The notes under the pieces are model-generated. The model was not told the DNA's origin and made no database searches. It worked only from the letters and a program-made list of their open reading frames with translations. 64,000 nt of DNA, from NCBI RefSeq assembly GCF_002776695.1, contig NZ_LFJC01000003.1, positions 5,179,535 to 5,243,534 on the forward strand, in the 5' to 3' direction. A program made the position numbers and the translations under genes. This DNA is from Bradyrhizobium nitroreducens. Its GTDB lineage: Bacteria; Pseudomonadota; Alphaproteobacteria; Rhizobiales; Xanthobacteraceae. Shown here in pieces: positions 30,338 to 37,963 of this stretch (positions within the stretch are counted from its first letter, which is position 1; each line of letters begins with the position of its first letter).

Positions 30338-30772
30338 CTATTTCATCATGCTGAGCTGGACCAGCGGTGCGGCACCGCCGCGGCCGAGGATGGTGTCGAC
30401 CTTCTTGCGCACGCCTTCCAGCGTCAGCGGTTTCACCACCGCGCCGGCGGCGCCCGCCTTCATGGCCTCGACAGCGGTGGTCTCGTCGGACTTGTCGGTG
30501 ACGACGAGAACGCGCACGCCAGGAAATTGCGCGCCGAGCTCGCCGATCAAAGCCGGGCCGCGGGCCTTCAGGAACGAGACGCCGAGCAGAACGACGTCGG
30601 GCTTCAGCCAGTCCACGCCCTTTTCATAAGCCTCCTCCGGCGTCGCGAGCTCGTGGGTCTCGATCTCGTCATGCAGCATGAACTGCAGCGCCGCGCGGGT
30701 GATCTCATCCTCGTCGACCACGAACACGCGCCGCTGGTCGACGGCCTTGGCTGTCTCGACACCGATCTGCAT
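30338..30772 (-). CDS. Stand-alone receiver domain without phospho-acceptor Asp
   Basis: 144-residue CheY-like receiver with no output domain. The acidic pair (VFVVDEDE, residues 20-22), the Thr in VVTDKS (Thr92) and the Lys in VVKPL (Lys114) are present. The phospho-Asp expected at the end of strand 3 is Gly64 (KPDVVLLGVSF). It is thus probably a pseudo-receiver that signals without phosphorylation. Operon with the ArsC-like gene; a sigma-54 promoter and two NifA sites shared with nifH lie upstream. Confidence 0.85.
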   Translation of the reverse strand: MQIGVETAKAVDQRRVFVVDEDEITRAALQFMLHDEIETHELATPEEAYEKGVDWLKPDVVLLGVSFLKARGPALIGELGAQFPGVRVLVVTDKSDETTAVEAMKAGAAGAVVKPLTLEGVRKKVDTILGRGGAAPLVQLSMMK

Positions 30773-30808
30773 CTGTCCTTCTCCTCACATCGCTTCGACA
30801 TGGGAGTT

Positions 30809-30824
30809 AGCAATTTCCGTTCCG
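30809..30824 (-). promoter_or_regulatory. Sigma-54 promoter for the pseudo-receiver operon
   Basis: Minus-strand CGGAACGGAAATTGCT, GG and GC 10 bases apart and an intact TTGC. It lies 37 bases upstream of the start at 30772 and 50-100 bases from the two NifA sites. Confidence 0.6.
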
Positions 30825-30876
30825 CATCCGCGCCGCCGATATCGCGGTGCATTTGCACCGCCATCGCCGAGATTCT

Positions 30877-30892
30877 TGTCCGGTTTCTGACA
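30877..30892. promoter_or_regulatory. NifA UAS of nifH (distal)
   Basis: TGT-N10-ACA, about 100 bases before the nifH -24 element; may also serve the divergent pseudo-receiver operon. Confidence 0.75.
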
Positions 30893-30905
30893 GTGGCCGT
30901 ACCTC

Positions 30906-30921
30906 TGTAGGGTTCGACACA
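30906..30921. promoter_or_regulatory. NifA UAS of nifH (proximal)
   Basis: Second TGT-N10-ACA, 29 bases from the first and 70 bases before the nifH -24 element. Tandem sites fit a strongly activated nifH promoter. Confidence 0.75.
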
Positions 30922-30990
30922 GCTTCTGTCGACCGCTCGCATCGAAATATTTCGCGAGCGTGATCAGCGCCTTAGAGCGCTCGCAGCGAA

Positions 30991-31006
30991 TGGCACGCCA
31001 GTTGCT
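30991..31006 (+). promoter_or_regulatory. Sigma-54 promoter of nifH
   Basis: TGGCACGCCAGTTGCT: full consensus with 10-base GG-GC spacing. It implies a long leader of about 150 bases before nifH, which holds no gene. Confidence 0.92.
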
Positions 31007-31164
31007 ATTTGGATGCAGCAACAACGAGTGAGGGCTGAGAGCACGCCGACGCCGCTGGCGAGCGATGTTCTCCTTCCCGAACCCCGCGGGCCCACGCTTC
31101 TGAGAGAGAAGCAATCTCGCGCGAGAAGCGCGGAGTCATTGGCAATCGGTTGATGGAGAGCAAC

Positions 31165-32055
31165 ATGTCTTCACTGAGACAAATCGCGTTTTACGGCAAG
31201 GGTGGTATCGGAAAATCGACGACGTCGCAGAATACGCTTGCGGCGCTTGCCGAGATGGGTCACAGGATCCTGATCGTCGGCTGCGATCCCAAGGCGGACT
31301 CGACCCGCCTGATCCTGCACGCCAAGGCGCAGGACACCATTCTCAGCCTCGCGGCCAACGCCGGCAGCGTCGAGGACCTGGAGATCGAGGACGTCATGAA
31401 GGTCGGCTACAGGGACATCCGCTGCGTCGAGTCCGGCGGTCCGGAGCCGGGCGTCGGCTGCGCTGGCCGTGGCGTCATCACCTCGATCAACTTCCTGGAA
31501 GAGAATGGCGCCTATGAGGACATCGACTACGTGTCCTACGACGTGCTCGGCGACGTCGTTTGCGGCGGCTTCGCGATGCCGATCCGCGAGAACAAGGCGC
31601 AGGAAATCTACATCGTGATGTCCGGAGAGATGATGGCGATGTACGCCGCCAACAACATCTCCAAGGGTATTCTGAAATACGCCAATTCCGGCGGCGTCCG
31701 GCTCGGTGGCCTCGTCTGCAACGAGCGCCAGACCGACAAGGAGCTGGAGCTGGCAGAGGCGCTGGCCAAGAAGCTCGGCACCCAGCTGATCTATTTCGTG
31801 CCGCGCGACAACATCGTGCAGCACGCGGAGCTGCGCCGCATGACCGTGCTGGAATATGCCCCCGAATCGCAGCAGGCCGACCACTACCGCAAGCTCGCGG
31901 CCAAGATCCACAACAACGGCGGCAAGGGCATCATCCCGACTCCGATCACGATGGACGAGCTCGAGGACATGCTGATGGAGCACGGCATCATGAAAGCGGT
32001 TGACGAAAGCCAGATCGGCAAGTCCGCCGCCGAGCTCGCCGCGATGTCGGCCTGA
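31165..32055 (+). CDS. nifH: NifH, nitrogenase Fe protein
   Basis: Dinitrogenase reductase, the ATP-dependent electron donor to NifDK, also needed for FeMo-co and P-cluster maturation. The 296-residue protein starts SSLRQIAFYGKGGIGKST (P-loop). The [4Fe-4S] ligands are Cys99 in GCAGRG, with the adjacent Arg102 that is the ADP-ribosylation site in other diazotrophs, and Cys133 in VVCGGFA. The ATG at 31165 follows GGAGAG; two in-frame starts 12-15 bases earlier are less likely. A strong hairpin follows before nifQ. Confidence 0.99.
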   Translation: MSSLRQIAFYGKGGIGKSTTSQNTLAALAEMGHRILIVGCDPKADSTRLILHAKAQDTILSLAANAGSVEDLEIEDVMKVGYRDIRCVESGGPEPGVGCAGRGVITSINFLEENGAYEDIDYVSYDVLGDVVCGGFAMPIRENKAQEIYIVMSGEMMAMYAANNISKGILKYANSGGVRLGGLVCNERQTDKELELAEALAKKLGTQLIYFVPRDNIVQHAELRRMTVLEYAPESQQADHYRKLAAKIHNNGGKGIIPTPITMDELEDMLMEHGIMKAVDESQIGKSAAELAAMSA

Positions 32056-32061
32056 CCATCC

Positions 32062-32091
32062 TGCCGGCCTCCCGTATCGGGGAGGCCGGCA
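32062..32091 (+). terminator. Hairpin after nifH
   Basis: Perfect 12-bp stem TGCCGGCCTCCC/GGGAGGCCGGCA with a 6-base loop, 6 bases after the nifH stop. No U-tract. It probably stabilises the abundant nifH message and reduces read-through into nifQ. Confidence 0.75.
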
Positions 32092-32131
32092 CATGTCGAG
32101 GACCCCTGCGGCATAACCGGCGGAACGTTTC

Positions 32132-32848
32132 GTGATTGCGGTGCAAGCGAGGACGATCGAAGCGACGGCGCAACTCCCGGCGGGGTCCGACAACGATGGG
32201 CCGCATGTGGGAATAGAGTTCTACCGCCTGCTAACCGGCTGCGATCCGGCTGAAGCCGACATCGGCGCCGACGATGATTTCGACCGTCATGTGCTGGCTT
32301 CGATCCTGGCCGCTGCAGTGATGGACGGCGGATCGATCGCGGAGCGCGCCGGCCTTTCGGAACAGGAATTCAACAATCTGCTCGCCCGCCATTTTCCGTT
32401 GGCTACGGTCCGTGCCTTCGCCTGGATGCCGAGGCCGGTCTCCGAGATCGACGACGAGACGATGATGGTGCGCGATCTCTTGCGCGCGCAGCGCTCGACC
32501 GACGGCGAGGTCGGCCATTGGCTGGCGGCGATGGTGGCGCGGCGCGCGATGGAGCCGAACCATCTCTGGGAAGATCTCGGCTTGCGCGAGCGGCCGGAGC
32601 TGTCGCGCCTGTTGATGCGCCATTTTGCGCCGCTGGCGAGCCGCAACACGAAGAACATGCGCTGGAAACGCTTCTTCTACCGCATGCTCTGCGAGGACGA
32701 CGGCTTCGTGATGTGCACGACGCCGGTCTGCACGCAATGCAACGATTTCGAGCTCTGCTTCGGCGAGGAGAGCGGCGAGAGCCGCATGGCCGAGCGTCGC
32801 CGGGAATTTTTGCGCGGCGCCAGCGATCATGTCGACGGCGTAAGGTGA
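32132..32848 (+). CDS. nifQ: NifQ, molybdenum donor for FeMo-co
   Basis: 238-residue NifQ, an Fe-S protein that delivers molybdenum to FeMo-co synthesis on NifEN/NifH. The hallmark cysteine motif C-x4-C-x2-C-x5-C (CTTPVCTQCNDFELC) is near residue 198. The middle region WLAAMVARRAMEPNHLWEDLGLRERPELSRLL is typical. The start is GTG at 32132 with GGCGGAACG upstream; no better ATG precedes the conserved part. It ends 2 bases before the Irr-like gene. Confidence 0.95.
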   Translation: MIAVQARTIEATAQLPAGSDNDGPHVGIEFYRLLTGCDPAEADIGADDDFDRHVLASILAAAVMDGGSIAERAGLSEQEFNNLLARHFPLATVRAFAWMPRPVSEIDDETMMVRDLLRAQRSTDGEVGHWLAAMVARRAMEPNHLWEDLGLRERPELSRLLMRHFAPLASRNTKNMRWKRFFYRMLCEDDGFVMCTTPVCTQCNDFELCFGEESGESRMAERRREFLRGASDHVDGVR

Positions 32849-32850
32849 TC

Positions 32851-33336
32851 ATGGACGCGTATCCGGAACTATCCGTCATCGATGCATTGGGTTTGGAGCC
32901 GCCCGCGCAACGCGAACTCCGTCACGGCGAATGCTCGGCGTTCCACCGCCTGCGTGATGCAGGCCTGCGCCCGACGCGCCAGCGTGTGCTGCTGGCGGAA
33001 CTGCTGTTTGGCCGGGGGCATCGTCATGTGACCGCGGAGACGCTGTTTGCCGAGTCGGTCGAGGCGAACATCCAGCTTTCGCTGGCAACCGTCTACAACA
33101 CGCTCAACCAGTTCACCCAAGCCGGACTGCTGCGCCGCATCGGCCCGGATGGCTCGCGCTCGTTCTTCGATACCAACACGACGGTTCATCCGCATTTCTA
33201 CCTTCACGGCGAGGACACGCTGATCGACGTCCCCGAGACGCTTCTCCTCCAGCAGATGCCCGAGCCTTTGCCGGGTCACGAGATCTCGCGGCTCGACATC
33301 ATCATCCATATTCGCCGCAAGTCTGCCGACATCTGA
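32851..33336 (+). CDS. Fur-family regulator, Irr-like
   Basis: 161-residue Fur-superfamily transcription factor close to rhizobial Irr: RLRDAGLRPTRQRVLLAELLFGRGHRHVTAETLF, SLATVYNTLNQFTQAGLLR and TTVHPHFYLHGEDTLIDV. Irr represses or activates iron genes according to haem. The N-terminal haem motif of Bradyrhizobium Irr (GCPxH-type) appears only as GECSAFH, so haem sensing may differ. It directly follows nifQ (2 bases) and is thus probably NifA-induced, linking nitrogen fixation to iron control. Confidence 0.88.
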   Translation: MDAYPELSVIDALGLEPPAQRELRHGECSAFHRLRDAGLRPTRQRVLLAELLFGRGHRHVTAETLFAESVEANIQLSLATVYNTLNQFTQAGLLRRIGPDGSRSFFDTNTTVHPHFYLHGEDTLIDVPETLLLQQMPEPLPGHEISRLDIIIHIRRKSADI

Positions 33337-33355
33337 CACGTCGCCTGTCCGACGC

Positions 33356-33371
33356 TGTCGCATTTGCGACA
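33356..33371. promoter_or_regulatory. NifA UAS of nifV
   Basis: TGT-N10-ACA (inner CGCATTTGCG is itself palindromic), 58 bases before the nifV -24 element. Confidence 0.75.
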
Positions 33372-33428
33372 AAGCTCGCGCGGCCGATAAGTCGATGGAT
33401 TTCAAGTGCTTGGCGGTCGATCTGCTGA

Positions 33429-33444
33429 TGGCACGAGGGTTGCT
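33429..33444 (+). promoter_or_regulatory. Sigma-54 promoter of nifV-cysE-nifW
   Basis: TGGCACGAGGGTTGCT: full consensus with the correct spacing. Transcription would start near 33455, which rules out the earlier in-frame starts of nifV. Confidence 0.9.
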
Positions 33445-33480
33445 GAATTCCTGATCGGAATGAATGATTGGAGTGCGCGG

Positions 33481-34662
33481 ATGGTGTTTTCCGACCCGAC
33501 GAAGCGGCTGGATGGCGGTCGGCCCCGACACGTCGTCCTGAACGACACCACGCTGCGTGACGGCGAGCAGGCGCCGGGCGTCGCCTTCACCACCGCGGAG
33601 AAGGTCTCGATCGCGCGCGCATTGGCCTCGGCCGGCGTCACGGAGATCGAAGCCGGAACGCCTGCCATGGGCCACGACGAAGTGAGCGCGATCCGCGCCA
33701 TCGTCGAGGCCGGCCTGTCGGCGACCGCAATCGGCTGGTGCCGGATGCGGACATCGGATGTCGATGCGGCCATCGAAGCCGGCGTCTCCATGGTGAATGT
33801 TTCGATCCCGGCCTCCGACGTGCAGATTGCCGCCAAGCTTGGCGGCGGCCGGCCGGCAGCGCTGGAGCAGGTCAGGCGGGTGGTCGGTTATGCCCGCGAC
33901 AAAGGCCTCGACGTAGCCGTCGGCGGCGAGGATTCCTCCCGCGCCGATGTCGGCTTCCTGGCCGAGTTGATTGCAGTCGCAAAGGCCACGGGCGCGCGAC
34001 GCTTCCGTATCGCCGACACGCTGAGCGTGCTCGACCCCGATGCCGCCTTCGCCTTGCTGGCGGCACTTCGCGCCACCACGGATCTCGAGCTCGAGTTCCA
34101 CGGTCACGACGATCTCGGCCTTGCGACCGCCAATACGCTGGCCGCGATCAAGGCGGGCGCCACGCACGCTTCCGTCACCGTGATCGGTCTTGGCGAGCGG
34201 GCCGGCAATGCTCCGCTGGAGGAGGTCGCGGTCGCGCTCAAGCAACTCTATGGCTGCGATACCGGCGTGGTGCTGTCCGAACTGGAGAAGGTAGCATCCG
34301 TGGTTGCTGCTGCGGCCGCGCGCGCCATCCCGCTCAACAAGGCGATCGTGGGCGAGCATGTCTTTACCCACGAGTCCGGCATTCACGTCGATGGCCTCTT
34401 GAAGGATCAGCGCACCTATCAGGCGCTGGATCCGCGGCTGCTCGGCCGCTCCAACCGCATCGTGATCGGCAAGCATTCGGGCCTCGCGGCGATTACCGCG
34501 CTGCTCGCCGAGCTACAGCTGTCCGTCAATGCGGAAGAGGCAAGGACTGTGCTCGCCCGCGTTCGCCAGCACGCCGTCGAGCACAAGGGCGCCGTCGGCC
34601 GGGAGACGGTGACGGCGATCTGGCGCGAGGTGCGCGAGCGTTCTCTCCTCAATTGCGCGTGA
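33481..34662 (+). CDS. nifV: NifV, homocitrate synthase
   Basis: Condenses acetyl-CoA and 2-oxoglutarate to homocitrate, the organic ligand of FeMo-co. The 393-residue TIM-barrel protein shows LNDTTLRDGEQAPGV, HGHDDLGLATAN and HESGIHVDGLLKD, all hallmark motifs of the isopropylmalate/homocitrate synthase family. The ATG at 33481 is chosen: GGAG is 7 bases upstream, while the ATG at 33460 would be almost at the predicted transcript start. Its presence allows nitrogen fixation without host homocitrate. Confidence 0.96.
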   Translation: MVFSDPTKRLDGGRPRHVVLNDTTLRDGEQAPGVAFTTAEKVSIARALASAGVTEIEAGTPAMGHDEVSAIRAIVEAGLSATAIGWCRMRTSDVDAAIEAGVSMVNVSIPASDVQIAAKLGGGRPAALEQVRRVVGYARDKGLDVAVGGEDSSRADVGFLAELIAVAKATGARRFRIADTLSVLDPDAAFALLAALRATTDLELEFHGHDDLGLATANTLAAIKAGATHASVTVIGLGERAGNAPLEEVAVALKQLYGCDTGVVLSELEKVASVVAAAAARAIPLNKAIVGEHVFTHESGIHVDGLLKDQRTYQALDPRLLGRSNRIVIGKHSGLAAITALLAELQLSVNAEEARTVLARVRQHAVEHKGAVGRETVTAIWREVRERSLLNCA

Positions 34663-34669
34663 GGGTATC

Positions 34670-35461
34670 ATGGCCTGTGTCGTCGACATTCCGCTCGTTG
34701 AGCCGTCGCCCCCCGGACCGGCTAAGCCGTCCTTGCTGAAGTTGATCCGAGAGGACATCGGCTGCGTGCGCCAGCGCGATCCCGCAGCGCGCAGCCAGCT
34801 CGAGACGCTGCTGACCTATCCCGGCATTCATGCCGTGATCTGGTACCGGATCGCCAACCGGTTTTGGACCGGCGGCTGGCGCTTCCCGGCCCGGCTGTTG
34901 TCCTGGTTCGGACGCTTTGCTAGCAATGTCGACATCCACCCCGGCGCGCGCATCGGCCGGCGTTTCTTCATCGACCACGGCGCGTGTGTCGTCATCGGCG
35001 AGACCGCCGAGATCGGCGACGACGTGACGCTCTATCACGGCGTCACGCTCGGCGGCACGTCGTGGTTCCCCGGCAAGCGCCATCCAACGCTGGAAGATCG
35101 CGTCGTGGTGGGGGCGGGCGCAAAAATCCTCGGGCCGATCACGGTCGGCGCCGGCTCGCGCGTCGGAGCCAATTCGGTCGTGATCGACAGCACCCCGCCA
35201 GATGTCACCGTTGTCGGCATTCCCGCGCGCGTCGTGCGCCCGCAACTCGGTCATCGCCGTGTCGTCGGCCGGATCGACCTCGATCATCATCTGATGCCAG
35301 ACCCCGTCGGCGATGCCATTGCCGTGCTGCTCGACCGTGTCGAGTTTCTGGAGGCACGGCTCACCCATATGCAGAAGCGCGCCAGGGATGCCGGCGCCCC
35401 CGCGCCGCAGAGCACTGCGTGCATGGTACCGCAGAGCCCGATGGAGACCGATAATGGCTGA
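34670..35461 (+). CDS. cysE: Serine O-acetyltransferase
   Basis: Makes O-acetylserine, the direct precursor of cysteine, from serine and acetyl-CoA. The 263-residue protein has the left-handed beta-helix hexapeptide region (HPGARIGRRFFIDHGACVVIGETAEIG, YHGVTLGG) after a helical N-terminal domain. A nif-linked copy of cysE next to nifV is known in diazotrophs; it raises cysteine supply for Fe-S assembly. It overlaps nifW by 8 bases. Confidence 0.94.
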   Translation: MACVVDIPLVEPSPPGPAKPSLLKLIREDIGCVRQRDPAARSQLETLLTYPGIHAVIWYRIANRFWTGGWRFPARLLSWFGRFASNVDIHPGARIGRRFFIDHGACVVIGETAEIGDDVTLYHGVTLGGTSWFPGKRHPTLEDRVVVGAGAKILGPITVGAGSRVGANSVVIDSTPPDVTVVGIPARVVRPQLGHRRVVGRIDLDHHLMPDPVGDAIAVLLDRVEFLEARLTHMQKRARDAGAPAPQSTACMVPQSPMETDNG

Positions 35462-35783
35462 TGGAATTCTCACCCAACTCAACAAGGCCTCGGCCGCCGA
35501 GGAGTTCTTCGCGCTGCTCGGCGTCGACTACGATCCGAAGATCGTCAACGTGGCACGGCTGCATATCCTGCGGCGCATGGGTCAGTACCTCGCCGGAGAG
35601 GATTTTACCGGAATAGCGGACGAAACCGTGGCGGAACGGTGCAAAACCGTGCTGGAGCGCGCCTATGCGGACTTCGTCGCCTCGACGCCGATCGACCAGC
35701 GCGTCTTCAAGGTCCTGAAGGACGCCGTCGCGCCGCGGCCGAAGCAGACGCCGACATTGGTGCAGATCGGCACGCTGAAGTGA
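35454..35783 (+). CDS. nifW: NifW, nitrogenase stabilising protein
   Basis: 109-residue NifW, which helps maturation or O2 protection of the MoFe protein. Features are an N-terminal LNKASAAEEFFALLGVDYDP, then NVARLHILRRMGQYL and a C-terminal VFKVLKDAVAP. The ATG at 35454 overlaps the end of cysE by 8 bases. It ends the nifV operon; the next transcription unit is fixABCX. Confidence 0.95.
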   Translation: MADGILTQLNKASAAEEFFALLGVDYDPKIVNVARLHILRRMGQYLAGEDFTGIADETVAERCKTVLERAYADFVASTPIDQRVFKVLKDAVAPRPKQTPTLVQIGTLK

Positions 35784-35793
35784 AGCCGTGTTC

Positions 35794-35809
35794 TGTCGCA
35801 TTTGCGACG
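35794..35809. promoter_or_regulatory. Degenerate NifA UAS of fixA
   Basis: TGT-N10-ACG, one base off TGT-N10-ACA; the inner ten bases are identical to those of the nifV UAS at 33356. It lies 107 bases before the fixA -24 element. No perfect site was found in this interval. Confidence 0.45.
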
Positions 35810-35915
35810 CGTGTCGCAGCAGCGTTGTCGGCTCCACTGCCTAAGGCGGATGCAAGCGATACCGTCGCTCTTCTAAGTCGCTGCATCGACATCCGATTTT
35901 CATCGCTCGCGCAGT

Positions 35916-35931
35916 TGGTACGACACTTGCT
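35916..35931 (+). promoter_or_regulatory. Sigma-54 promoter of fixABCX
   Basis: TGGTACGACACTTGCT with 10-base GG-GC spacing, about 47 bases before fixA. Confidence 0.82.
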
Positions 35932-35977
35932 GTTCCTGCTCTGAACCGAATTTTGAAGACGAGTCCTGGAGAAGCAC

Positions 35978-36820
35978 ATGCACATCGTCGTCTGCATCAA
36001 GCAAGTCCCGGACTCTGCGCAGATCCGCGTGCATCCCGTGACCAACACCATCATGCGCCAGGGGGTGCCGACCATCATCAATCCCTATGATCTGTTCGCA
36101 CTCGAAGCCGCGCTCGAGCTGCGCGACCAGTTCGGCGGCGAGGTCACGGTGCTGACCATGGGGCCCCCCTCGGCCGAGGATTCGTTGCGCAAGGCGCTGA
36201 CCTTCGGCGCCGACCGCGCCGTGCTGCTGACTGATCGATTCTTCGCCGGCGCCGATACGCTGGCCACCACCTATGCGCTGGCAACGGCGATCCGCAAGAT
36301 CTCGACCGAGTTCGGTGCGCCCGATCTCGTCTTCACCGGCAAGCAGACCATTGACGGCGACACCGCGCAGGTCGGCCCCGGCATCGCCAAGCGGCTCGGC
36401 CTGTTGCAGCTGACCTATGTCGCCAAGATCAGCGCACTCGATCTGACGGCCCGGACCATCGACGCCGAGCGGCGTTCCGAGGGCGGCGTCCAGCTGTTGC
36501 GCACCAGGCTGCCGTGCCTCGTCACCATGCTGGAGGCGACCAACCAGATCCGGCGCGGCGCCATGGCGGACGCCCTGCGCGCCGCGCGCGCGCCGATCGT
36601 GAAATGGAGCGCTCAGGATGCCGGCGTCGAGGACATCTCGAAATGCGGTCTGCGCGGCTCACCCACCATCGTCAAGCGGGTCTTCGCGCCCGTGGCGCGC
36701 AGCGAGAAGGCGGAACTGATCGAGGGGGGCGAACAGCCGGCCGAGGCGCTGATCGACGCCATCCTCAAGCGCCAGCCGGCACTCGAAACCGAGCTCGCGG
36801 CGTTGGCGCGCGGCTATTGA
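35978..36820 (+). CDS. fixA: FixA, electron-transfer flavoprotein beta-type subunit
   Basis: Beta-type ETF subunit of the membrane-associated FixABCX complex, which bifurcates electrons from NADH to quinone and to ferredoxin/flavodoxin for nitrogenase. The 280-residue protein begins HIVVCIKQVPDSAQI and shows VFTGKQTIDGDTAQVGPGIA and LPCLVTMLEATNQIR, all family signatures. The ATG at 35978 follows TGGAGAAG. First gene of fixABCX. Confidence 0.96.
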   Translation: MHIVVCIKQVPDSAQIRVHPVTNTIMRQGVPTIINPYDLFALEAALELRDQFGGEVTVLTMGPPSAEDSLRKALTFGADRAVLLTDRFFAGADTLATTYALATAIRKISTEFGAPDLVFTGKQTIDGDTAQVGPGIAKRLGLLQLTYVAKISALDLTARTIDAERRSEGGVQLLRTRLPCLVTMLEATNQIRRGAMADALRAARAPIVKWSAQDAGVEDISKCGLRGSPTIVKRVFAPVARSEKAELIEGGEQPAEALIDAILKRQPALETELAALARGY

Positions 36821-36839
36821 GGCGAGAGGGAGCAAGCAC

Positions 36840-37946
36840 ATGGGCACCGCACCGAAAACCGCAGCTCCTGCCGCCGGCCGCGCCGCGACCAAGAAGGAGC
36901 TGCCGGAGCATTTCAAGGCATACAAGCATGTCTGGGTCTTTATCGAGCAGGAGCGTGGCCAGGTTCATCCCGTCTCCTGGGAGCTGATGGGCGCCGGCCG
37001 CAAGCTTGCCGACAAGCTCAAGGTCGACCTTGCGGCCGTCGTGATCGGACCCGAAGGCGAGGCGACACAGAGCGCGGCCGCGGAATCCTTCTGCTACGGC
37101 GCCGACCTCGTCTACATGGTCGCCGACCATCTGCTCGCCGACTACCGCAACGAATCCTACACCAAGGCGCTGACCGACGTTGTCAACACCTACAAGCCGG
37201 AGATCCTCCTGCTCGGCGCCACCACGCTCGGCCGCGACCTCGCGGGTTCGGTGGCGACGACGCTGCTCACCGGCCTCACGGCCGACTGCACCGAGCTCGA
37301 TGTCGATGCCGACGGTTCGCTCGCCGCGACACGCCCGACCTTTGGCGGCTCGCTGCTCTGTACGATCTACACGCTGAACTACCGGCCGCAGATGGCCACG
37401 GTGCGCCCGCGCGTGATGCCGATGCCGGAGCGCGTCGTGCGTCCGGTCGGCCGCGTCGTCAACCATCCGCTCGGCCTCGTCGAGGACGACATCGTGACGA
37501 AAGTGCTGTCGTTCCTGCCTGATCGCGATTCCGCAAAATCCAATCTCGCTTATGCCGACGTCGTCGTCGCCGGCGGCCTGGGGCTTGGCTCGCCGGAAAA
37601 TTTCCAGCTGGTACGCCAGCTCGCCACCGTCCTCGGCGCCGAATATGGCTGCTCGCGGCCGCTGGTGCAGAAGGGCTGGGTCACATCGGACCGGCAGATC
37701 GGCCAGACCGGCAAGACCATCCGGCCGAAGCTCTATATCGCCGCCGGCATTTCCGGCGCGATCCAGCATCGCGTCGGGGTCGAGGGCGCCGATCTCATCG
37801 TCGCCATCAATACTGACAGGAACGCGCCGATCTTCGATTTCGCCCATATGGGCATCGTCACCGACGCCATCCGGTTGCTTCCCGCCCTGACCGCGGCGTT
37901 CCGCGCCCGGCTGTCACCGCATTCGCGAGACCGGATCGCAAGCTAG
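36840..37946 (+). CDS. fixB: FixB, electron-transfer flavoprotein alpha-type subunit
   Basis: Alpha-type ETF subunit, which carries FAD in the FixABCX complex. In the 368-residue product the C-terminal FAD-binding region is clear: SRPLVQKGWV, GQTGKTIRPKLYIAAGISGAIQH and VAINTDRNAPIFDFAH. The N-terminal ~25 residues are a low-complexity Ala/Lys extension. It starts 19 bases after fixA. Confidence 0.96.
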   Translation: MGTAPKTAAPAAGRAATKKELPEHFKAYKHVWVFIEQERGQVHPVSWELMGAGRKLADKLKVDLAAVVIGPEGEATQSAAAESFCYGADLVYMVADHLLADYRNESYTKALTDVVNTYKPEILLLGATTLGRDLAGSVATTLLTGLTADCTELDVDADGSLAATRPTFGGSLLCTIYTLNYRPQMATVRPRVMPMPERVVRPVGRVVNHPLGLVEDDIVTKVLSFLPDRDSAKSNLAYADVVVAGGLGLGSPENFQLVRQLATVLGAEYGCSRPLVQKGWVTSDRQIGQTGKTIRPKLYIAAGISGAIQHRVGVEGADLIVAINTDRNAPIFDFAHMGIVTDAIRLLPALTAAFRARLSPHSRDRIAS

Positions 37947-37963
37947 AACAGGGAGAACCCGCC

